From NCBI GenBank assembly GCA_022841825.1, contig JALHQT010000006.1, forward strand, positions 435,378 to 473,849: a DNA stretch of 38,472 bases, given 5' to 3'. Below the pieces are notes generated by a model. The model was not told where the DNA came from and did no database searches. It was given only the letters and a program-made list of their open reading frames with translations. Positions 14,740 to 24,541 of the stretch are shown piece after piece; positions within the stretch are counted from its first letter, which is position 1; every line of letters starts with the position of its first letter. Made by a program: the position numbers and the translations under genes. Origin of the DNA: Anaerolineae bacterium (GTDB lineage Bacteria > Chloroflexota > Anaerolineae > Aggregatilineales > Phototrophicaceae).

Positions 14740-16572
14740 TTGGCAACTGTCCCGACAATCGATTTGATCGCGGCGCTCGAAGCGACCACACTGGGCAATC
14801 CGACGCGCATCGAGCTGGCAAAGCGCATCTTCGCCGACGCGCTCGACCACGCCGACCTTGACGCCGCGCTCACCCTCGCACAGATGCTCGACGCAGACCC
14901 GGCGCTCGACGCCGCGCTCATGCCCGCCTTTGACGCCGCGCTGCATACCCAGCCCGACGCCGCTTATCGTTTCGTGCGAGCGCGCCTGGCGGCAGGTGTG
15001 GACGAGCGCTGGCGCTTCCGGCTGCGCCAGGCGGCGCTGGCAGCGCTCCACATCGCCATCACCGACGCCGACCCGGAGACCATCCTGAGCTGGCTGACGC
15101 TGATCGCCCGTGAGCCGGTCAACTATGACCTGAGCGAAGTCCTCCACCATGGGCTGCTGGCGGCACAAACGCGGGCGAGCGAAGATCAACGGCTGGCGCG
15201 CGGCATCCTCCTGCTGGCGCTCAAGCGCGATCCGGAAGCCTTCAACCAGCTCATCCCCGACCCCGTCATCCGCGCAGCCCTGCCGCCAGAACTGGGCGGG
15301 CTGCTCTACGGTGACGGCGGCGACGCGCTCGAAGTGCTGGGTGCCTTCAGCTCGGATGTCTTCCTGGCGGCACTGGCGAGCGCGGGCAGCCAGCAGCGCG
15401 GCGACCTCTTCACCCCGCCCGTCATCGACCAGCTCTGGCACTTCTATGCCGGCGGCGCGGGCGGCACACTCCCGCCCCGCCTCCAGCCCGCTCACCTCAT
15501 CAACGCCTGGATGACCAATGCGACCTGGCTGCCCGGCGCGACGTTCGACCATCTGCTGGCGCGTGCCCTGCGCGACGACCGTGACGCGCTCGCCACCGCA
15601 TTGATCCGCCAGTTGGTCGTCATGCCCGATGCGCTGCCACGGCTGGCGGGTGCGCTGCGCAAATCAGCCCTCGCGCCCAATGCCATCGTCAACCTGCTGG
15701 GCAAACTGACAGCCGACACCATTCTCCCGCCCAGCGATGCATCTCGACTGCTCGAACTGCTGATCGAGCGCTTTGGTTGGGATACGAGCACACAGCCGCT
15801 CGTCCATCAGTGGGGGCGGCTGAACAAGAGCGCCGGACGCAATGGTCCCGACGAAGAGCACCTCTGGCTGATGCTGGAATTTGCGACCCACCCCGATCAC
15901 CCTGACGAAGTGGCTGCTCGCGCCGCCGTGCGCTGCCTGAGCACCCGGATGGAGCGCTCCGAAGACGACAATTTGCTGATCGAGACGCTCGACAAAGTCT
16001 GGGCACGTCTCGGATTCATGCTGCAGATCCAGAGCGAACTGCTGGCGTGGTGGCGCAAGACGATGCTGACGCAGGCGATTACGCGCCTGCACGCGCTGGA
16101 CGAACTGCTCGCGGAGCGCGTCGCGCTGAACGAGGCGCGCGCGGTGATCGAAACGATTCTCGCGGCGCGGCGGCTGTTAGGCAAGCGCACGCTGGCGCAG
16201 CTCTCGGCAGATGTCCACACGGCGCTGAACCTGCTGGAAGCGCTGACCGACGCCTTTGACGGCGAAGGCAAGCGCAGCCTGAGTTTTGACCCCTTCACCA
16301 TGCGTGCCGAAATCGACCGGCTCGATGACTCCCTGTCGGAACAGGAACACCGCATCTTTTCCAGCGATCTGAAGGCGTTAGCGCACCTGATCGGGCTTCT
16401 CGGCGACCACCGCAGCAAGCCGAACTTGATCCGCCGCGAAGAAGACATTGACCGCCAGCTCCTCCAGGGCGAGCAGGAACCGCATGGCGGCGTCGATGTC
16501 CTCAAGTGGCTGTCCGGGTATCTCGACGGGATGCAGGACAAAAGCGCAGACAAAGACGACACCATTCGATAA
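14740..16572 (+). CDS. Large alpha-helical protein of unknown function
   Basis: I do not recognise this 610-residue protein. It is rich in Ala and Leu and composed of short amphipathic helices, which suggests a helical-repeat (HEAT/TPR-like) solenoid over roughly residues 1-430. A more charged C-terminal third follows. No signal peptide or membrane segment is visible. The likely start is TTG 14740; a GAGGG lies 12 bases upstream, so the start is uncertain. The next gene begins 9 bases after its stop, which suggests an operon with the propeller and GT-C-like proteins and perhaps a role connected with them. Confidence 0.72.
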   Translation: MATVPTIDLIAALEATTLGNPTRIELAKRIFADALDHADLDAALTLAQMLDADPALDAALMPAFDAALHTQPDAAYRFVRARLAAGVDERWRFRLRQAALAALHIAITDADPETILSWLTLIAREPVNYDLSEVLHHGLLAAQTRASEDQRLARGILLLALKRDPEAFNQLIPDPVIRAALPPELGGLLYGDGGDALEVLGAFSSDVFLAALASAGSQQRGDLFTPPVIDQLWHFYAGGAGGTLPPRLQPAHLINAWMTNATWLPGATFDHLLARALRDDRDALATALIRQLVVMPDALPRLAGALRKSALAPNAIVNLLGKLTADTILPPSDASRLLELLIERFGWDTSTQPLVHQWGRLNKSAGRNGPDEEHLWLMLEFATHPDHPDEVAARAAVRCLSTRMERSEDDNLLIETLDKVWARLGFMLQIQSELLAWWRKTMLTQAITRLHALDELLAERVALNEARAVIETILAARRLLGKRTLAQLSADVHTALNLLEALTDAFDGEGKRSLSFDPFTMRAEIDRLDDSLSEQEHRIFSSDLKALAHLIGLLGDHRSKPNLIRREEDIDRQLLQGEQEPHGGVDVLKWLSGYLDGMQDKSADKDDTIR

Positions 16573-16581
16573 GGACGCTCC

Positions 16582-17595
16582 ATGTTCAAAGGACTGCGCA
16601 CGCTGCCCGTCTGGCAGCGGCGGATCATCTTCATCGCCATTTTCGGCGGCGGCATCTTCTTCCTGGTCGCCTGCACCCTCTTCCTCATCACCCAGACCGT
16701 CCTCGTCCCACGCTCGAACGGGCAGGCGCTCATCCCGGAGGTCAGCGTAATAGAATTCGCGGCACTCCCGGACGGCGATGCCTACCCGGCAGCGGTCGCC
16801 GCAGCGCCGGATGGCACGCTCTACACGGGCAGCTATGCCACAGGCGCGCTCTGGCGCATCGCGCAGGATGGCGGCGTGAGCGAAGTGCCGGGCAGCCGTG
16901 ACCAGATCGGCGCAGTCTCCGGGCTGGCGGTCAGCGCTGATGGGACTCTGTGGGTCGTCGATGTGCTCGATACCGACGCGCGCAGCGCGGGCGGCAGGCT
17001 CTGGCGTATGACGCCGGATGGAGAGATCAGCGAGTTCGGGGCGCTGGATGGCGATGTGCGCGGCTTCATCGCCCCGGATGACATCGCGCTCGACGCCGGG
17101 GGCAATGTCTACGTCTCGGATCGCGGTCGCAACGAGATCCTGCGCTTCACGCCGGATGGCGCGGGGGCGAGCTGGTGGCAGCCCACAGGCGACGACACCT
17201 CGACGCAGCGCGCCATCACCGGGCTGGCATACGATGCCGAACGCGACACGCTCCTCGTCACCGACCCGGAGATCAACGAGATCTACCGCGTCAGCCTGAG
17301 CGATGGCGCGACCGAAATCCTCTATAGTCACGGGGGGCGCGAATTCGCGCCCGGCTTCGACGGCATCACCGTCGCGCCGGATGGTGCGATCTATGTCGCG
17401 GCATTAGGGCAAAACGGCGTGGCGCGGGTGGGCGATGGCGAGCTGGATTTCATCGCGGGCTTGTTTCGCGGCGCATCGGATGTCGAGTGGAGCGGCGGGC
17501 GTTTGTTCGTGACGAACTTCGATCAGGCATCGCTGGTGCTGCCCCTGCTTCGCCCCAGCCTGCCCTTCGCCATCGACGCCATCACCCTTCCTTGA
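16582..17595 (+). CDS. Membrane-anchored beta-propeller, SMP-30/NHL-like
   Basis: The 337-residue protein begins with one membrane segment (about residues 15-38) followed by an extracytoplasmic beta-propeller. The repeated blocks AAAPDGTLYTGSY, AVSADGTLWVVD, ALDAGGNVYVSDRG and TVAPDGAIYVAALG are typical of NHL/SMP-30/gluconolactonase-like propellers. About six blades can be counted. I cannot tell whether it is an enzyme or a binding scaffold. AAGGA precedes ATG 16582. The stop overlaps the TTG start of the next gene, so the two proteins are probably made in a coupled manner. Confidence 0.82.
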   Translation: MFKGLRTLPVWQRRIIFIAIFGGGIFFLVACTLFLITQTVLVPRSNGQALIPEVSVIEFAALPDGDAYPAAVAAAPDGTLYTGSYATGALWRIAQDGGVSEVPGSRDQIGAVSGLAVSADGTLWVVDVLDTDARSAGGRLWRMTPDGEISEFGALDGDVRGFIAPDDIALDAGGNVYVSDRGRNEILRFTPDGAGASWWQPTGDDTSTQRAITGLAYDAERDTLLVTDPEINEIYRVSLSDGATEILYSHGGREFAPGFDGITVAPDGAIYVAALGQNGVARVGDGELDFIAGLFRGASDVEWSGGRLFVTNFDQASLVLPLLRPSLPFAIDAITLP

Positions 17596-19934
17596 CATTG
17601 GATACGCGAAAGCTGTCGCCGCTGGCAGCCCCTCTGCTTTACCTCGGCATCGCCGCGCTCATCACCTATCCGCTGGTGCTGCGCCTGGGCGACACATTCG
17701 CGGGCTTCCCCTATGGCGACGCTTACGAAAACGCCCGCCATATGTGGTGGATGACGCACGCACTGCGCACCGGACAGCCAATCTTCTTCCAATCCCTGCT
17801 CGCCTATCCCGACGGCATCGCCGGGCTGACTCTGCAAGCCACGCCGCTGCTCCTGTTTCCCGGCTGGCTGTTCGCCTTCGTCCTACCGCTGCCCGCCGCC
17901 TACAACCTGCAACTGCTGCTCACGCTGGCGCTGAACGGCTGGGCGATGTACGGGTTCACGCGGGTGCTGACCGGGCGGCGTGACGCGGCGCTGCTGGCGG
18001 GCATTGTCTTCATGAGCTACCCGACGCTGCAAGGGCACCTCGGCGCGAGCCATCTCAATATCCTGGCGCAGTGGGGCGTGCCGCTCTATGCCTGGGGCTT
18101 GTGGCGGTTGACGCGGATCGGCGACACGCGCCATACGGACGCGCCATGGCGCATCCCGACCACCGTCCTCGTGGCGTTGGCGTTCGTCGCCGTCGCCTGG
18201 GCGCACACCATCCAGGTCATCTACACGCTGCTGCCGATCACGGCGTTCTTCATCGTCCGCGCGCTGCTGCGCAAGGACATGCGCGCGGTTCGCCGCCTCA
18301 TCCTCGCATCTGGCACAGGCGCAGCGCTGACGCTGCTCTGGCTGCTGCCGGTATTCGGCGATGCCTTCGGCGGGGCATACGCGAGCGATGGCGGTTCGGT
18401 GCGCTACAGCGCCGACCTGCTGGCGGCGATCACGCCGTCATTCTTCCATCCGCTGTGGGGCAGCCTGCCACACACGCGCGCCGTGCTCGGCATCAATCTC
18501 GACGAGGGCGCGGGCTATATCGGGCTGATCGCCGGGGGGCTGGCGCTGCTTGGCATCTGGCGCAGTCGAGAAGCGCGCCCCTGGCTGGCGCTGGCGATTG
18601 CCACCTACATCCTGGCGCTGGGTCCGCTGCTCAAGTGGAACGATCAGCCCATCCAGTTCATCACCGACGGGGCGCTCGGCACCATCGCGCTGCCCTGGGC
18701 GCTGCTGGAGCAGTTGCCCGGCTTCGATCTGGCGCGCACACCCGGACGCTTCAACCTGACGACGGGTTTCGCCATCGCGGTCATGGCAGCATTTGGCGCG
18801 GCGTGGCTGCTGGCGCGCGTGCGGCGAGATGCCGCGCGCTGGGCGCTGGTCGCCGCGTGCGCCGGGCTGATCCTCTTCGACTATCAGACCTTCTTCCCGC
18901 TGCCGACGACGCGCGCCGACATTCCACGGCCGATCCACGAGTTGCGCCAGCGCGGCGACGTGCGCGCAGTCTTCGACATCCCCTGGGACAACTTGCTCGC
19001 CGCCAAAGATGCGCTCTATATGCAAACCGCACATCAACTGCCATTGATTGCCGGGCAGGTCACGCGGCGCACGCCTGTTGACCCGGCAAGGCTGACGCTG
19101 CTCGAAACGTCGCTCGACCCCGCGCTGCTGGACGCGGCAGGCGCGGACATCATCATCGTGCACAAGTCGTATGTCGATGATGCGGAGCGTGCCCGCCTGG
19201 TCGCCGCACTCGGCGAGCCATTCTACGAGGATGACCGTTATGCGCTGTTTGAGCCCCCGGCTGTCGTCAGCCCACGGGTTTTCACGGCGGTCACGAGCGA
19301 TGAAGCTGAGACCACCTACTTCTACGCGGCGGACGCAGGTTGGGTTATGGTTGACGCAGTGCTGACAGGCGGCAGCGGGGACGCGACCTTCGCGCTGAAT
19401 GGTGAGCGGCTCTGGACGGGAACCACCGTAGGTGATTTGTCGCTGCGTCTGCCGCTGGCGCTGCCCGCTGGCTACTCGACCCTGCGCACCACATACGAGC
19501 CGCCGTGCCCCGCACAACTGCCGTCAGGGCTGCGCTGCGATACGCCGACGCTGACCATTGGTCTGAGCGACTTCACGCCCGGCACAGGGCAAACGGCAGC
19601 GTTTGGGGAGGGAATTCGTCTCAACGCCAGCCGGGTGATGGTGAGCGGCGCTGAGGTTGAGGCATGGCTGTTGTGGTCGCTCGATCCAGCGCCTGCCCCG
19701 ACGGACATCCGCTACATCCACCTGCTTGACGCCAGCGGGCAGATTGTCGCCCAGGTGGACAGCGGGTTGGGCGCGCCGTCGCCGGGCAGTTGGGCGGAGG
19801 TCATCACGCTCCCGCTGGCAGAGGATCTACCGCCGGGCAGCTATCGCATCGTCGTCGGCTGGTATCGCCTGCCCGACGTGATGCCGATTGGCGAAAGCGT
19901 CGAGATCGGGCGTGTCGAGTCCTTGGCGAATTGA
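17592..19934 (+). CDS. Polytopic membrane protein, GT-C glycosyltransferase-like, with ectodomain
   Basis: This protein of about 780 residues has around ten or more membrane helices in its first 450 residues and a long extracytoplasmic C-terminal region rich in beta strands. The first loop has GDAYENARHMWWMTHAL, resembling the acidic motif of GT-C transferases that use lipid-linked sugars. This supports, but does not prove, a role in cell-surface glycosylation. The start is probably TTG 17592, which overlaps the previous stop as TTGA; TTG 17598 is an alternative. It is the last gene of the presumed operon. Confidence 0.72.
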   Translation: MTLDTRKLSPLAAPLLYLGIAALITYPLVLRLGDTFAGFPYGDAYENARHMWWMTHALRTGQPIFFQSLLAYPDGIAGLTLQATPLLLFPGWLFAFVLPLPAAYNLQLLLTLALNGWAMYGFTRVLTGRRDAALLAGIVFMSYPTLQGHLGASHLNILAQWGVPLYAWGLWRLTRIGDTRHTDAPWRIPTTVLVALAFVAVAWAHTIQVIYTLLPITAFFIVRALLRKDMRAVRRLILASGTGAALTLLWLLPVFGDAFGGAYASDGGSVRYSADLLAAITPSFFHPLWGSLPHTRAVLGINLDEGAGYIGLIAGGLALLGIWRSREARPWLALAIATYILALGPLLKWNDQPIQFITDGALGTIALPWALLEQLPGFDLARTPGRFNLTTGFAIAVMAAFGAAWLLARVRRDAARWALVAACAGLILFDYQTFFPLPTTRADIPRPIHELRQRGDVRAVFDIPWDNLLAAKDALYMQTAHQLPLIAGQVTRRTPVDPARLTLLETSLDPALLDAAGADIIIVHKSYVDDAERARLVAALGEPFYEDDRYALFEPPAVVSPRVFTAVTSDEAETTYFYAADAGWVMVDAVLTGGSGDATFALNGERLWTGTTVGDLSLRLPLALPAGYSTLRTTYEPPCPAQLPSGLRCDTPTLTIGLSDFTPGTGQTAAFGEGIRLNASRVMVSGAEVEAWLLWSLDPAPAPTDIRYIHLLDASGQIVAQVDSGLGAPSPGSWAEVITLPLAEDLPPGSYRIVVGWYRLPDVMPIGESVEIGRVESLAN

Positions 19935-20010
19935 ACCTCCTCAACGCCCAGGACGCGCATCACCGTTCTCACGCCTGGCGTTCCTGGCGAGATGGCGGTT
20001 CTCTTCGCCT

Positions 20011-20475
20011 TCATCCTTGCCGCGCGTAGACCGCCTCGACCGCCGGGTAATGTGTACCGTCGGGCGCGATGTTGTCCATCTTGATCGTGAAGTGCTCGGC
20101 GGTCGGCGGGTGCAGCGCGATCTGCCAGCCCCACGTCCCATAGCCTTCGACCGTATAACTGCCTTTGACGACGACGCTCCCATCGCTGCTGGCGTTCCCG
20201 TCAAAGCTCATGATCTTGTCGCCGCTGTGAAACGAATCGACCCACGACGCCTGGGCAGCGCCGCTCTCCGAATTTTGCCCGAAGACCAGCAGCCCATCGT
20301 GCAGCGCGCCCTCGTGTGACCAGGTGTATGCCAGTGTGATGAACGTACCCTGCGCAGTCGTGGCAGCAGTCAGCGCAGTCGGCGACTCGGCTGGCGGCGC
20401 GCTGGGATCGAGCCACAGGCGGTTGGTGCCCGACCACTGACCCTTAAGCGACGTGAAGGCAGATGGGATGGACAT
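20011..20475 (-). CDS. DUF1579-like small protein
   Basis: The 154-residue protein has no signal peptide. It begins with a short helix and GQWSGTNRLWLDP, followed by beta strands including FITLAYTWSHEGALHDGLLVFG and ending in YPAVEAVYARQG. This pattern fits DUF1579-type proteins, beta-barrel-like domains of unknown function. AAGGA lies 10 bases upstream of the ATG. It is downstream of the CrtI-like gene on the same strand, with a palindromic repeat in the 130-base gap, so co-transcription is uncertain. Confidence 0.75.
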   Translation of the reverse strand: MSIPSAFTSLKGQWSGTNRLWLDPSAPPAESPTALTAATTAQGTFITLAYTWSHEGALHDGLLVFGQNSESGAAQASWVDSFHSGDKIMSFDGNASSDGSVVVKGSYTVEGYGTWGWQIALHPPTAEHFTIKMDNIAPDGTHYPAVEAVYARQG

Positions 20476-20564
20476 AGCTGCGGAGTCCTTTCATAAGCGA
20501 CGTGTTCAAATACTATATGTCACATTCGCGCTGAGTGCGCCGACGCCGGGATGTCGCGGTCAAG

Positions 20565-20587
20565 TAGGGACAAGGCATGCCTTGTCC
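20565..20587. repeat. Palindromic intergenic repeat
   Basis: GTAGGGACAAGGCA and TGCCTTGTCC contain a perfect 20-bp palindrome (20568-20587). The AGTAGGGAC lead-in matches the other TGTAGGGACG elements. It lies just after the stop of the CrtI-like gene. Confidence 0.72.
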
Positions 20588-20608
20588 GAAAAGATACGAC
20601 AACCTACT

Positions 20609-22153
20609 TTATGCCTCCGACTTCATCACTTTGTCCGCCACGATGCGGCTGCCGAGCGTGCAGGCAACCGTCCCCAAGCCAGGAAACGTGCTGTCGCCCA
20701 CCAACCAGAAGCCCGGCACACCGATATCGTGCGGCAGCGCGAATTGATTGCTGTTCCAGCGTGTCTGATGCGCTCCGCCGACCGCCCCCCGTGGACGCCC
20801 GGTAAAGTGGGCATAGGTGCGCGGCGTGCCAATCTCGTAGACATGCGCGCGCTCCCCCAGGCACGGATAGACGCGGCGCGCGTAGCGGACGAGCCTTTCG
20901 CCGATCTGGCAGCGCTGCGCTTCGTAGTCGGCGTCGCTCAGGTTCTCCCAGGCTTCCAGCGCGCAGTGCGTCGAGATCATGACGGCGCGCTGTCCCGGCG
21001 GCGCGCTCTCGCGATCACCTGCGGCAGACACCGAGATGAACATATTGTTGCCATCCCCAAGCGGCGCATCGTAATCCTGTAAAAGCTGGTGATGGGTGAA
21101 TGCCTGCCCTTCGACTTCCGCATCCGGAACGCCGAGGAAGACCACCACCGCCCCGCCAAGCTGGCGACTGTCGCGCTCGATCCGGCGGCGAATGCGGCTG
21201 CCGACAACCGGGGACGCGATCCGTTCGGTCAGCCCTGCGGGGATGGCGCAGACAACGTGCTTCGCGCGCAGCATGACGAGGGAGCCGTCCGCGCGGCGCG
21301 CCTGAACGCGGAACTGCCCAAACTGCCCGGCGATCTGCTCGACGCGATGATTCAGTCGGATTTCGCCGCCTATCGCCCGGTAATGGTCTGTGAAGCGCTG
21401 CCAGAAACCGCGCATCCCTCCTTGTGCCCGTGTCAGCCCCGCGCCGCGAATAGTGACGCCAAGCGCGCAGTTGATGAGCGGTGCGTCGTCAAGCCGACCA
21501 TGTACCGTATCCTCGATCAGCATCGCCAGCAGCCCGGCAAGCGCGCTGTCATCGCGCAGACCGCAGGCGCGCAGCGCGTCGCCCATGCTCCACAGCAGAT
21601 AGCGCGCCAGCGGCAGGTTCTCCACGCCAAGGGAACGGATGTTGTGCGGCATGTCGGCAAGCGATTGCAGCGGCAGCCGGATGCCCCGGCGGCTGGCGCG
21701 CCAGAAGACCGCTGCAAGCTGGTCAATCAGCGCCCAGAAACGGCGATGCCGCGACGTGTCGCCGAAGGCGCGCAGGCGTTCGGCAGCCCACAACGTCGAG
21801 TCCTGATGCAGTGTCACCGTGCGATCGGGCAGCCATGCCATGTAACCGGGCAGCGCCTCGCCCAGGTCGCCGTCGTCATCCATGCCAATTTCCGCCAGCA
21901 AATCATGCCCGACGCCGCCCGGCTCAAAATCCACCAGCGTCGTCGCGCCGACATCAAACGAAAAGCCGCGCCTCCGAAAGTACCCCGCGCAGCCACCGAT
22001 CTTGCTGTGCGACTCGCAAACGACGGTGCGCAGCCCGCGCGCCTGCAAACGCGCCGCCGTCGCCATCCCCGCCATCCCGCCACCCACGACCACCACATCG
22101 TAGGTGACACTGCCGGGCGGGGATAAGAAAGGTTCCTCGGTCTCTCGGCGCAT
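20609..22153 (-). CDS. CrtI/CrtISO-type FAD-dependent oxidoreductase
   Basis: The 514-residue protein is a phytoene desaturase/carotene isomerase-like flavoenzyme. The N-terminal dinucleotide-binding motif is VVVGGGMAGMATA (Gly24-26) with Glu47 to hold the FAD ribose. KIGGCAGYFRRRGFSFDVGAT is typical of the family, and the C-terminal FAD motif is WLVGDSTFPGLGTVACTLGSR. I chose ATG 22153 because GGGAGG lies 5 bases upstream; the ATG at 22183 lacks a good site. No carotenoid partner gene (crtB, crtE) is nearby, so desaturation, isomerisation or an unrelated retinoid-like substrate all remain possible. Confidence 0.87.
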   Translation of the reverse strand: MRRETEEPFLSPPGSVTYDVVVVGGGMAGMATAARLQARGLRTVVCESHSKIGGCAGYFRRRGFSFDVGATTLVDFEPGGVGHDLLAEIGMDDDGDLGEALPGYMAWLPDRTVTLHQDSTLWAAERLRAFGDTSRHRRFWALIDQLAAVFWRASRRGIRLPLQSLADMPHNIRSLGVENLPLARYLLWSMGDALRACGLRDDSALAGLLAMLIEDTVHGRLDDAPLINCALGVTIRGAGLTRAQGGMRGFWQRFTDHYRAIGGEIRLNHRVEQIAGQFGQFRVQARRADGSLVMLRAKHVVCAIPAGLTERIASPVVGSRIRRRIERDSRQLGGAVVVFLGVPDAEVEGQAFTHHQLLQDYDAPLGDGNNMFISVSAAGDRESAPPGQRAVMISTHCALEAWENLSDADYEAQRCQIGERLVRYARRVYPCLGERAHVYEIGTPRTYAHFTGRPRGAVGGAHQTRWNSNQFALPHDIGVPGFWLVGDSTFPGLGTVACTLGSRIVADKVMKSEA

Positions 22154-22204
22154 GATCGCCTCCCGCTTGATTGTGAAATTCATAACTTATTGAACGTTAT
22201 AACC

Positions 22205-22232
22205 ATCTTACGCGAATTCTCATCTCCGTCAA
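22205..22232 (-). promoter_or_regulatory. Candidate promoter of the CrtI-like gene
   Basis: On the minus strand TTGACG (22232-22227) and TAAGAT (22210-22205) are 16 bases apart, about 50 bases upstream of the chosen start. The -10 box is weak. Confidence 0.4.
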
Positions 22233-22398
22233 TTGAGCTTGCGGCAACTTGCACAAGTCGAGACAACGTCGGCAGCAGTGAAATGTGCGGTTCAGGGCTG
22301 CCAGATTCACCGCTCGCCTCGGATGCAATTATGAGAGCGTGGGTGTATACTGCCGTTAACATTCGACGGCGCTAGAGGGGGCTTCTGGGCGCGACCTT

Positions 22399-24462
22399 AT
22401 GCGAAGATCGATTTCGACAGTGATTACACGCGCATCGCTCCTGTTCATGGCGCTTCTGTTCATCTACAGCACAACCCGCGCGCAGGACGCACTGAACCTC
22501 CCCGCCGATCTGTACGTACTGCTGAATACCGGCGTCGTCCAGCGCTACGGCTTGGGCGCAGCAGGCGTGGCAACGGTCACACCCGAAGATGCCTTTGTCG
22601 TCGATTTCGGCGTCGCGCCGGATGGCGACCAGATCGCCTACCGTACCGAGACGAGCATCAGCATCCTCAGCATTTCCGGCGCACGCGAAGACCGCATCAT
22701 CGAGCGACAAGCGGATGTTCCCCCCTATCGCGGACGCGGCGATACCATCGTCTGGTCGCCGGATGCCGCCGCAATCGCCTACACGACGACCTATGGCGCG
22801 CGTGTCTTCTTCAATCTCGGCGAGGTCGCCGCGTATGCCGACCTGGGCGAAGGGTTGTTCCTCGACCTCAACTGGTCGCCGGACTCGCGCTTCCTCGCCG
22901 CCCAAAGCGACGCGGGCGTCTGGTGGATCTACCGCCGCGAATCCACGACTATGACGCTCACCAGCATCATCACCGCCGCCAACGGCATCGCCTGGGTCAC
23001 AGGCAATCAGATCGTCTTTGCCCCGCCGGAAGGCGGCTTGCTCCTGATGAATCTCGACGAGGCGAACGCCCAGTCCGTCATTCTGGATCAGGAGTGGGAT
23101 TATGCCCTGCCCGCGCTGAACGTGCAGGATGAACTGCTCTTCTTCGCCCGCGACAAGGCGGACGAAGATACGCCCGCCGGATACGGACGCTTGCAGTCGA
23201 TTGCGCGCGGCGCATTCGATGTCGTCGCGCGCAGCGATACCCCTGTCCAGACCACCGGACTGCGCTGGGCACCCGGCGGCGCGCTCCTCACCGCGTTCGA
23301 TGGCGGTGTGCTCGCGCTGTTCGACCCGATCAGCGGGGCGGGGTTCACGCTGCCCGTGCGCGACGCCGTCGCGTACGCCTGGGGACGATTCAACCCAACC
23401 GCCTTCTTCGCCACGCAGCCGGCTCCGCTCGTCTCAACCGTTCTGACGCCCACGCCGGACGCAGCCGTGATTGTCCCCAACAGCATCTCGGCGGTCGCGG
23501 GCGTGGTGCTTCCCAACGACGCCTTTTTCCTGGCGTTCGGCGAATTCAATCTGCCTCAGGTCTGGCGGCTGCCCGCGGACGGCAGTGTGGCAGCGCCTGT
23601 GACCAGCGCGCGGGGCGGAGTCAGCGAGTATGCCATCGCGCCCGATCTCAGTGCCATCGCCTACGTCAGCGAAGGTCAGCTCTGGCTTTACTCACTCGTC
23701 AACGGGCGCGTGACCCCACTCACACCGCTCGTCTCGGTGGGCATCGTCAGCCCGGCATTCAGCCCGGACGCCCGACAGATCGCCTATACGGACGGCGGCA
23801 TCCGCGCCATTGACGCGGCAGGCGGGGAAGCGCGCAGCATCCTGCTGGACACCCCGGACGCCGAGCAGCCCAGCTTCTTTGGCGAGCCACAGTTTTCACC
23901 GGATGGAACGCAGCTCCTGGTCAGCGAACTGCTGCCCGGCACCAACGGCGTACATGGCGTGGTGGATCTGGCGGATGGCAGTTACACTCGCTTGGTCACC
24001 GATTACGGCGCGCGGGCGCTCTGGTTGAGCGACGGCAGCATCATCAGCTTCGGAATCACAACGCTCGGCGACCCAGGCGCGGAACAATCGATTGTCCGCT
24101 TTCCGCCGAATGACCTGAGCGCAGCAGAAATCATCTATGTACTGACCAGCACCACGCGCATCGAGACCATGACGGAAAGTGTGCGCGGCGAAATCCGGCT
24201 GGTCGTGCGCGAGGACGCCTCAACGACCCCCAGCCTGATCGATGTCGCGTTCGTCAACGGCGAACAGGCGGTCATCACACAACTCCCAGCCATCCTCGCG
24301 CCGCAGCTTTCGTTTGATGGCGGTTTCGTGGGCGGCTATCTAACCCAAAGCGATGTGGATGGCATCGTGCAGGGACCCCTGACGATCTACAACGCCAACA
24401 ACGGCGAGCAGGCTTTACTCGGCAGCCCCACCAGCGTCTGGAGTTTCCAGTGGGCACGATAA
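22399..24462 (+). CDS. Secreted TolB-like beta-propeller protein
   Basis: The 687-residue protein has a signal peptide (hydrophobic LLFMALLFIYS, likely cut before QDALN) and then two propeller-like regions. Repeats such as VWSPDAAAIAYTT, LNWSPDSRFLAAQS, IAPDLSAIAYVSEGQLWLY, FSPDARQIAYTD and FSPDGTQLLVSE are of the TolB/WD40-like PD40 type. A Thr/Pro-containing linker near residue 350 separates the halves. It probably binds proteins or polymers outside the cell; its target is unknown. A TATACT box lies about 50 bases upstream of the ATG. It precedes a two-component system on the same strand, but a promoter-like TATAGT separates them. Confidence 0.82.
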   Translation: MRRSISTVITRASLLFMALLFIYSTTRAQDALNLPADLYVLLNTGVVQRYGLGAAGVATVTPEDAFVVDFGVAPDGDQIAYRTETSISILSISGAREDRIIERQADVPPYRGRGDTIVWSPDAAAIAYTTTYGARVFFNLGEVAAYADLGEGLFLDLNWSPDSRFLAAQSDAGVWWIYRRESTTMTLTSIITAANGIAWVTGNQIVFAPPEGGLLLMNLDEANAQSVILDQEWDYALPALNVQDELLFFARDKADEDTPAGYGRLQSIARGAFDVVARSDTPVQTTGLRWAPGGALLTAFDGGVLALFDPISGAGFTLPVRDAVAYAWGRFNPTAFFATQPAPLVSTVLTPTPDAAVIVPNSISAVAGVVLPNDAFFLAFGEFNLPQVWRLPADGSVAAPVTSARGGVSEYAIAPDLSAIAYVSEGQLWLYSLVNGRVTPLTPLVSVGIVSPAFSPDARQIAYTDGGIRAIDAAGGEARSILLDTPDAEQPSFFGEPQFSPDGTQLLVSELLPGTNGVHGVVDLADGSYTRLVTDYGARALWLSDGSIISFGITTLGDPGAEQSIVRFPPNDLSAAEIIYVLTSTTRIETMTESVRGEIRLVVREDASTTPSLIDVAFVNGEQAVITQLPAILAPQLSFDGGFVGGYLTQSDVDGIVQGPLTIYNANNGEQALLGSPTSVWSFQWAR

Positions 24463-24471
24463 AGCGCTAAC

Positions 24472-24498
24472 TTGCCTCTTATTTCGAGGCGCTATAGT
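24472..24498 (+). promoter_or_regulatory. Candidate promoter of the two-component system
   Basis: TTGCCT (24472-24477) and TATAGT (24493-24498) are 15 bases apart. The spacer overlaps a small GCCTC/GAGGC hairpin. The start codon of the regulator lies 43 bases downstream of the -10 box. Confidence 0.4.
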
Positions 24499-24541
24499 GT
24501 TGTGACTTGCGGCAGGACACGCGCAGAGAGGGTCATTACCC

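Noticed and set aside
22346-22351. TATACT as a full promoter for the secreted propeller gene
   Set aside because: It is a fair -10 box but has no recognisable -35 at the right distance, so I mention it under the gene without a separate feature.
24474-24490. GCCTC/GAGGC hairpin as a terminator of the propeller gene
   Set aside because: The stem is only 5 bp with no T-run and overlaps the candidate promoter of the next gene, so it is not a convincing terminator.
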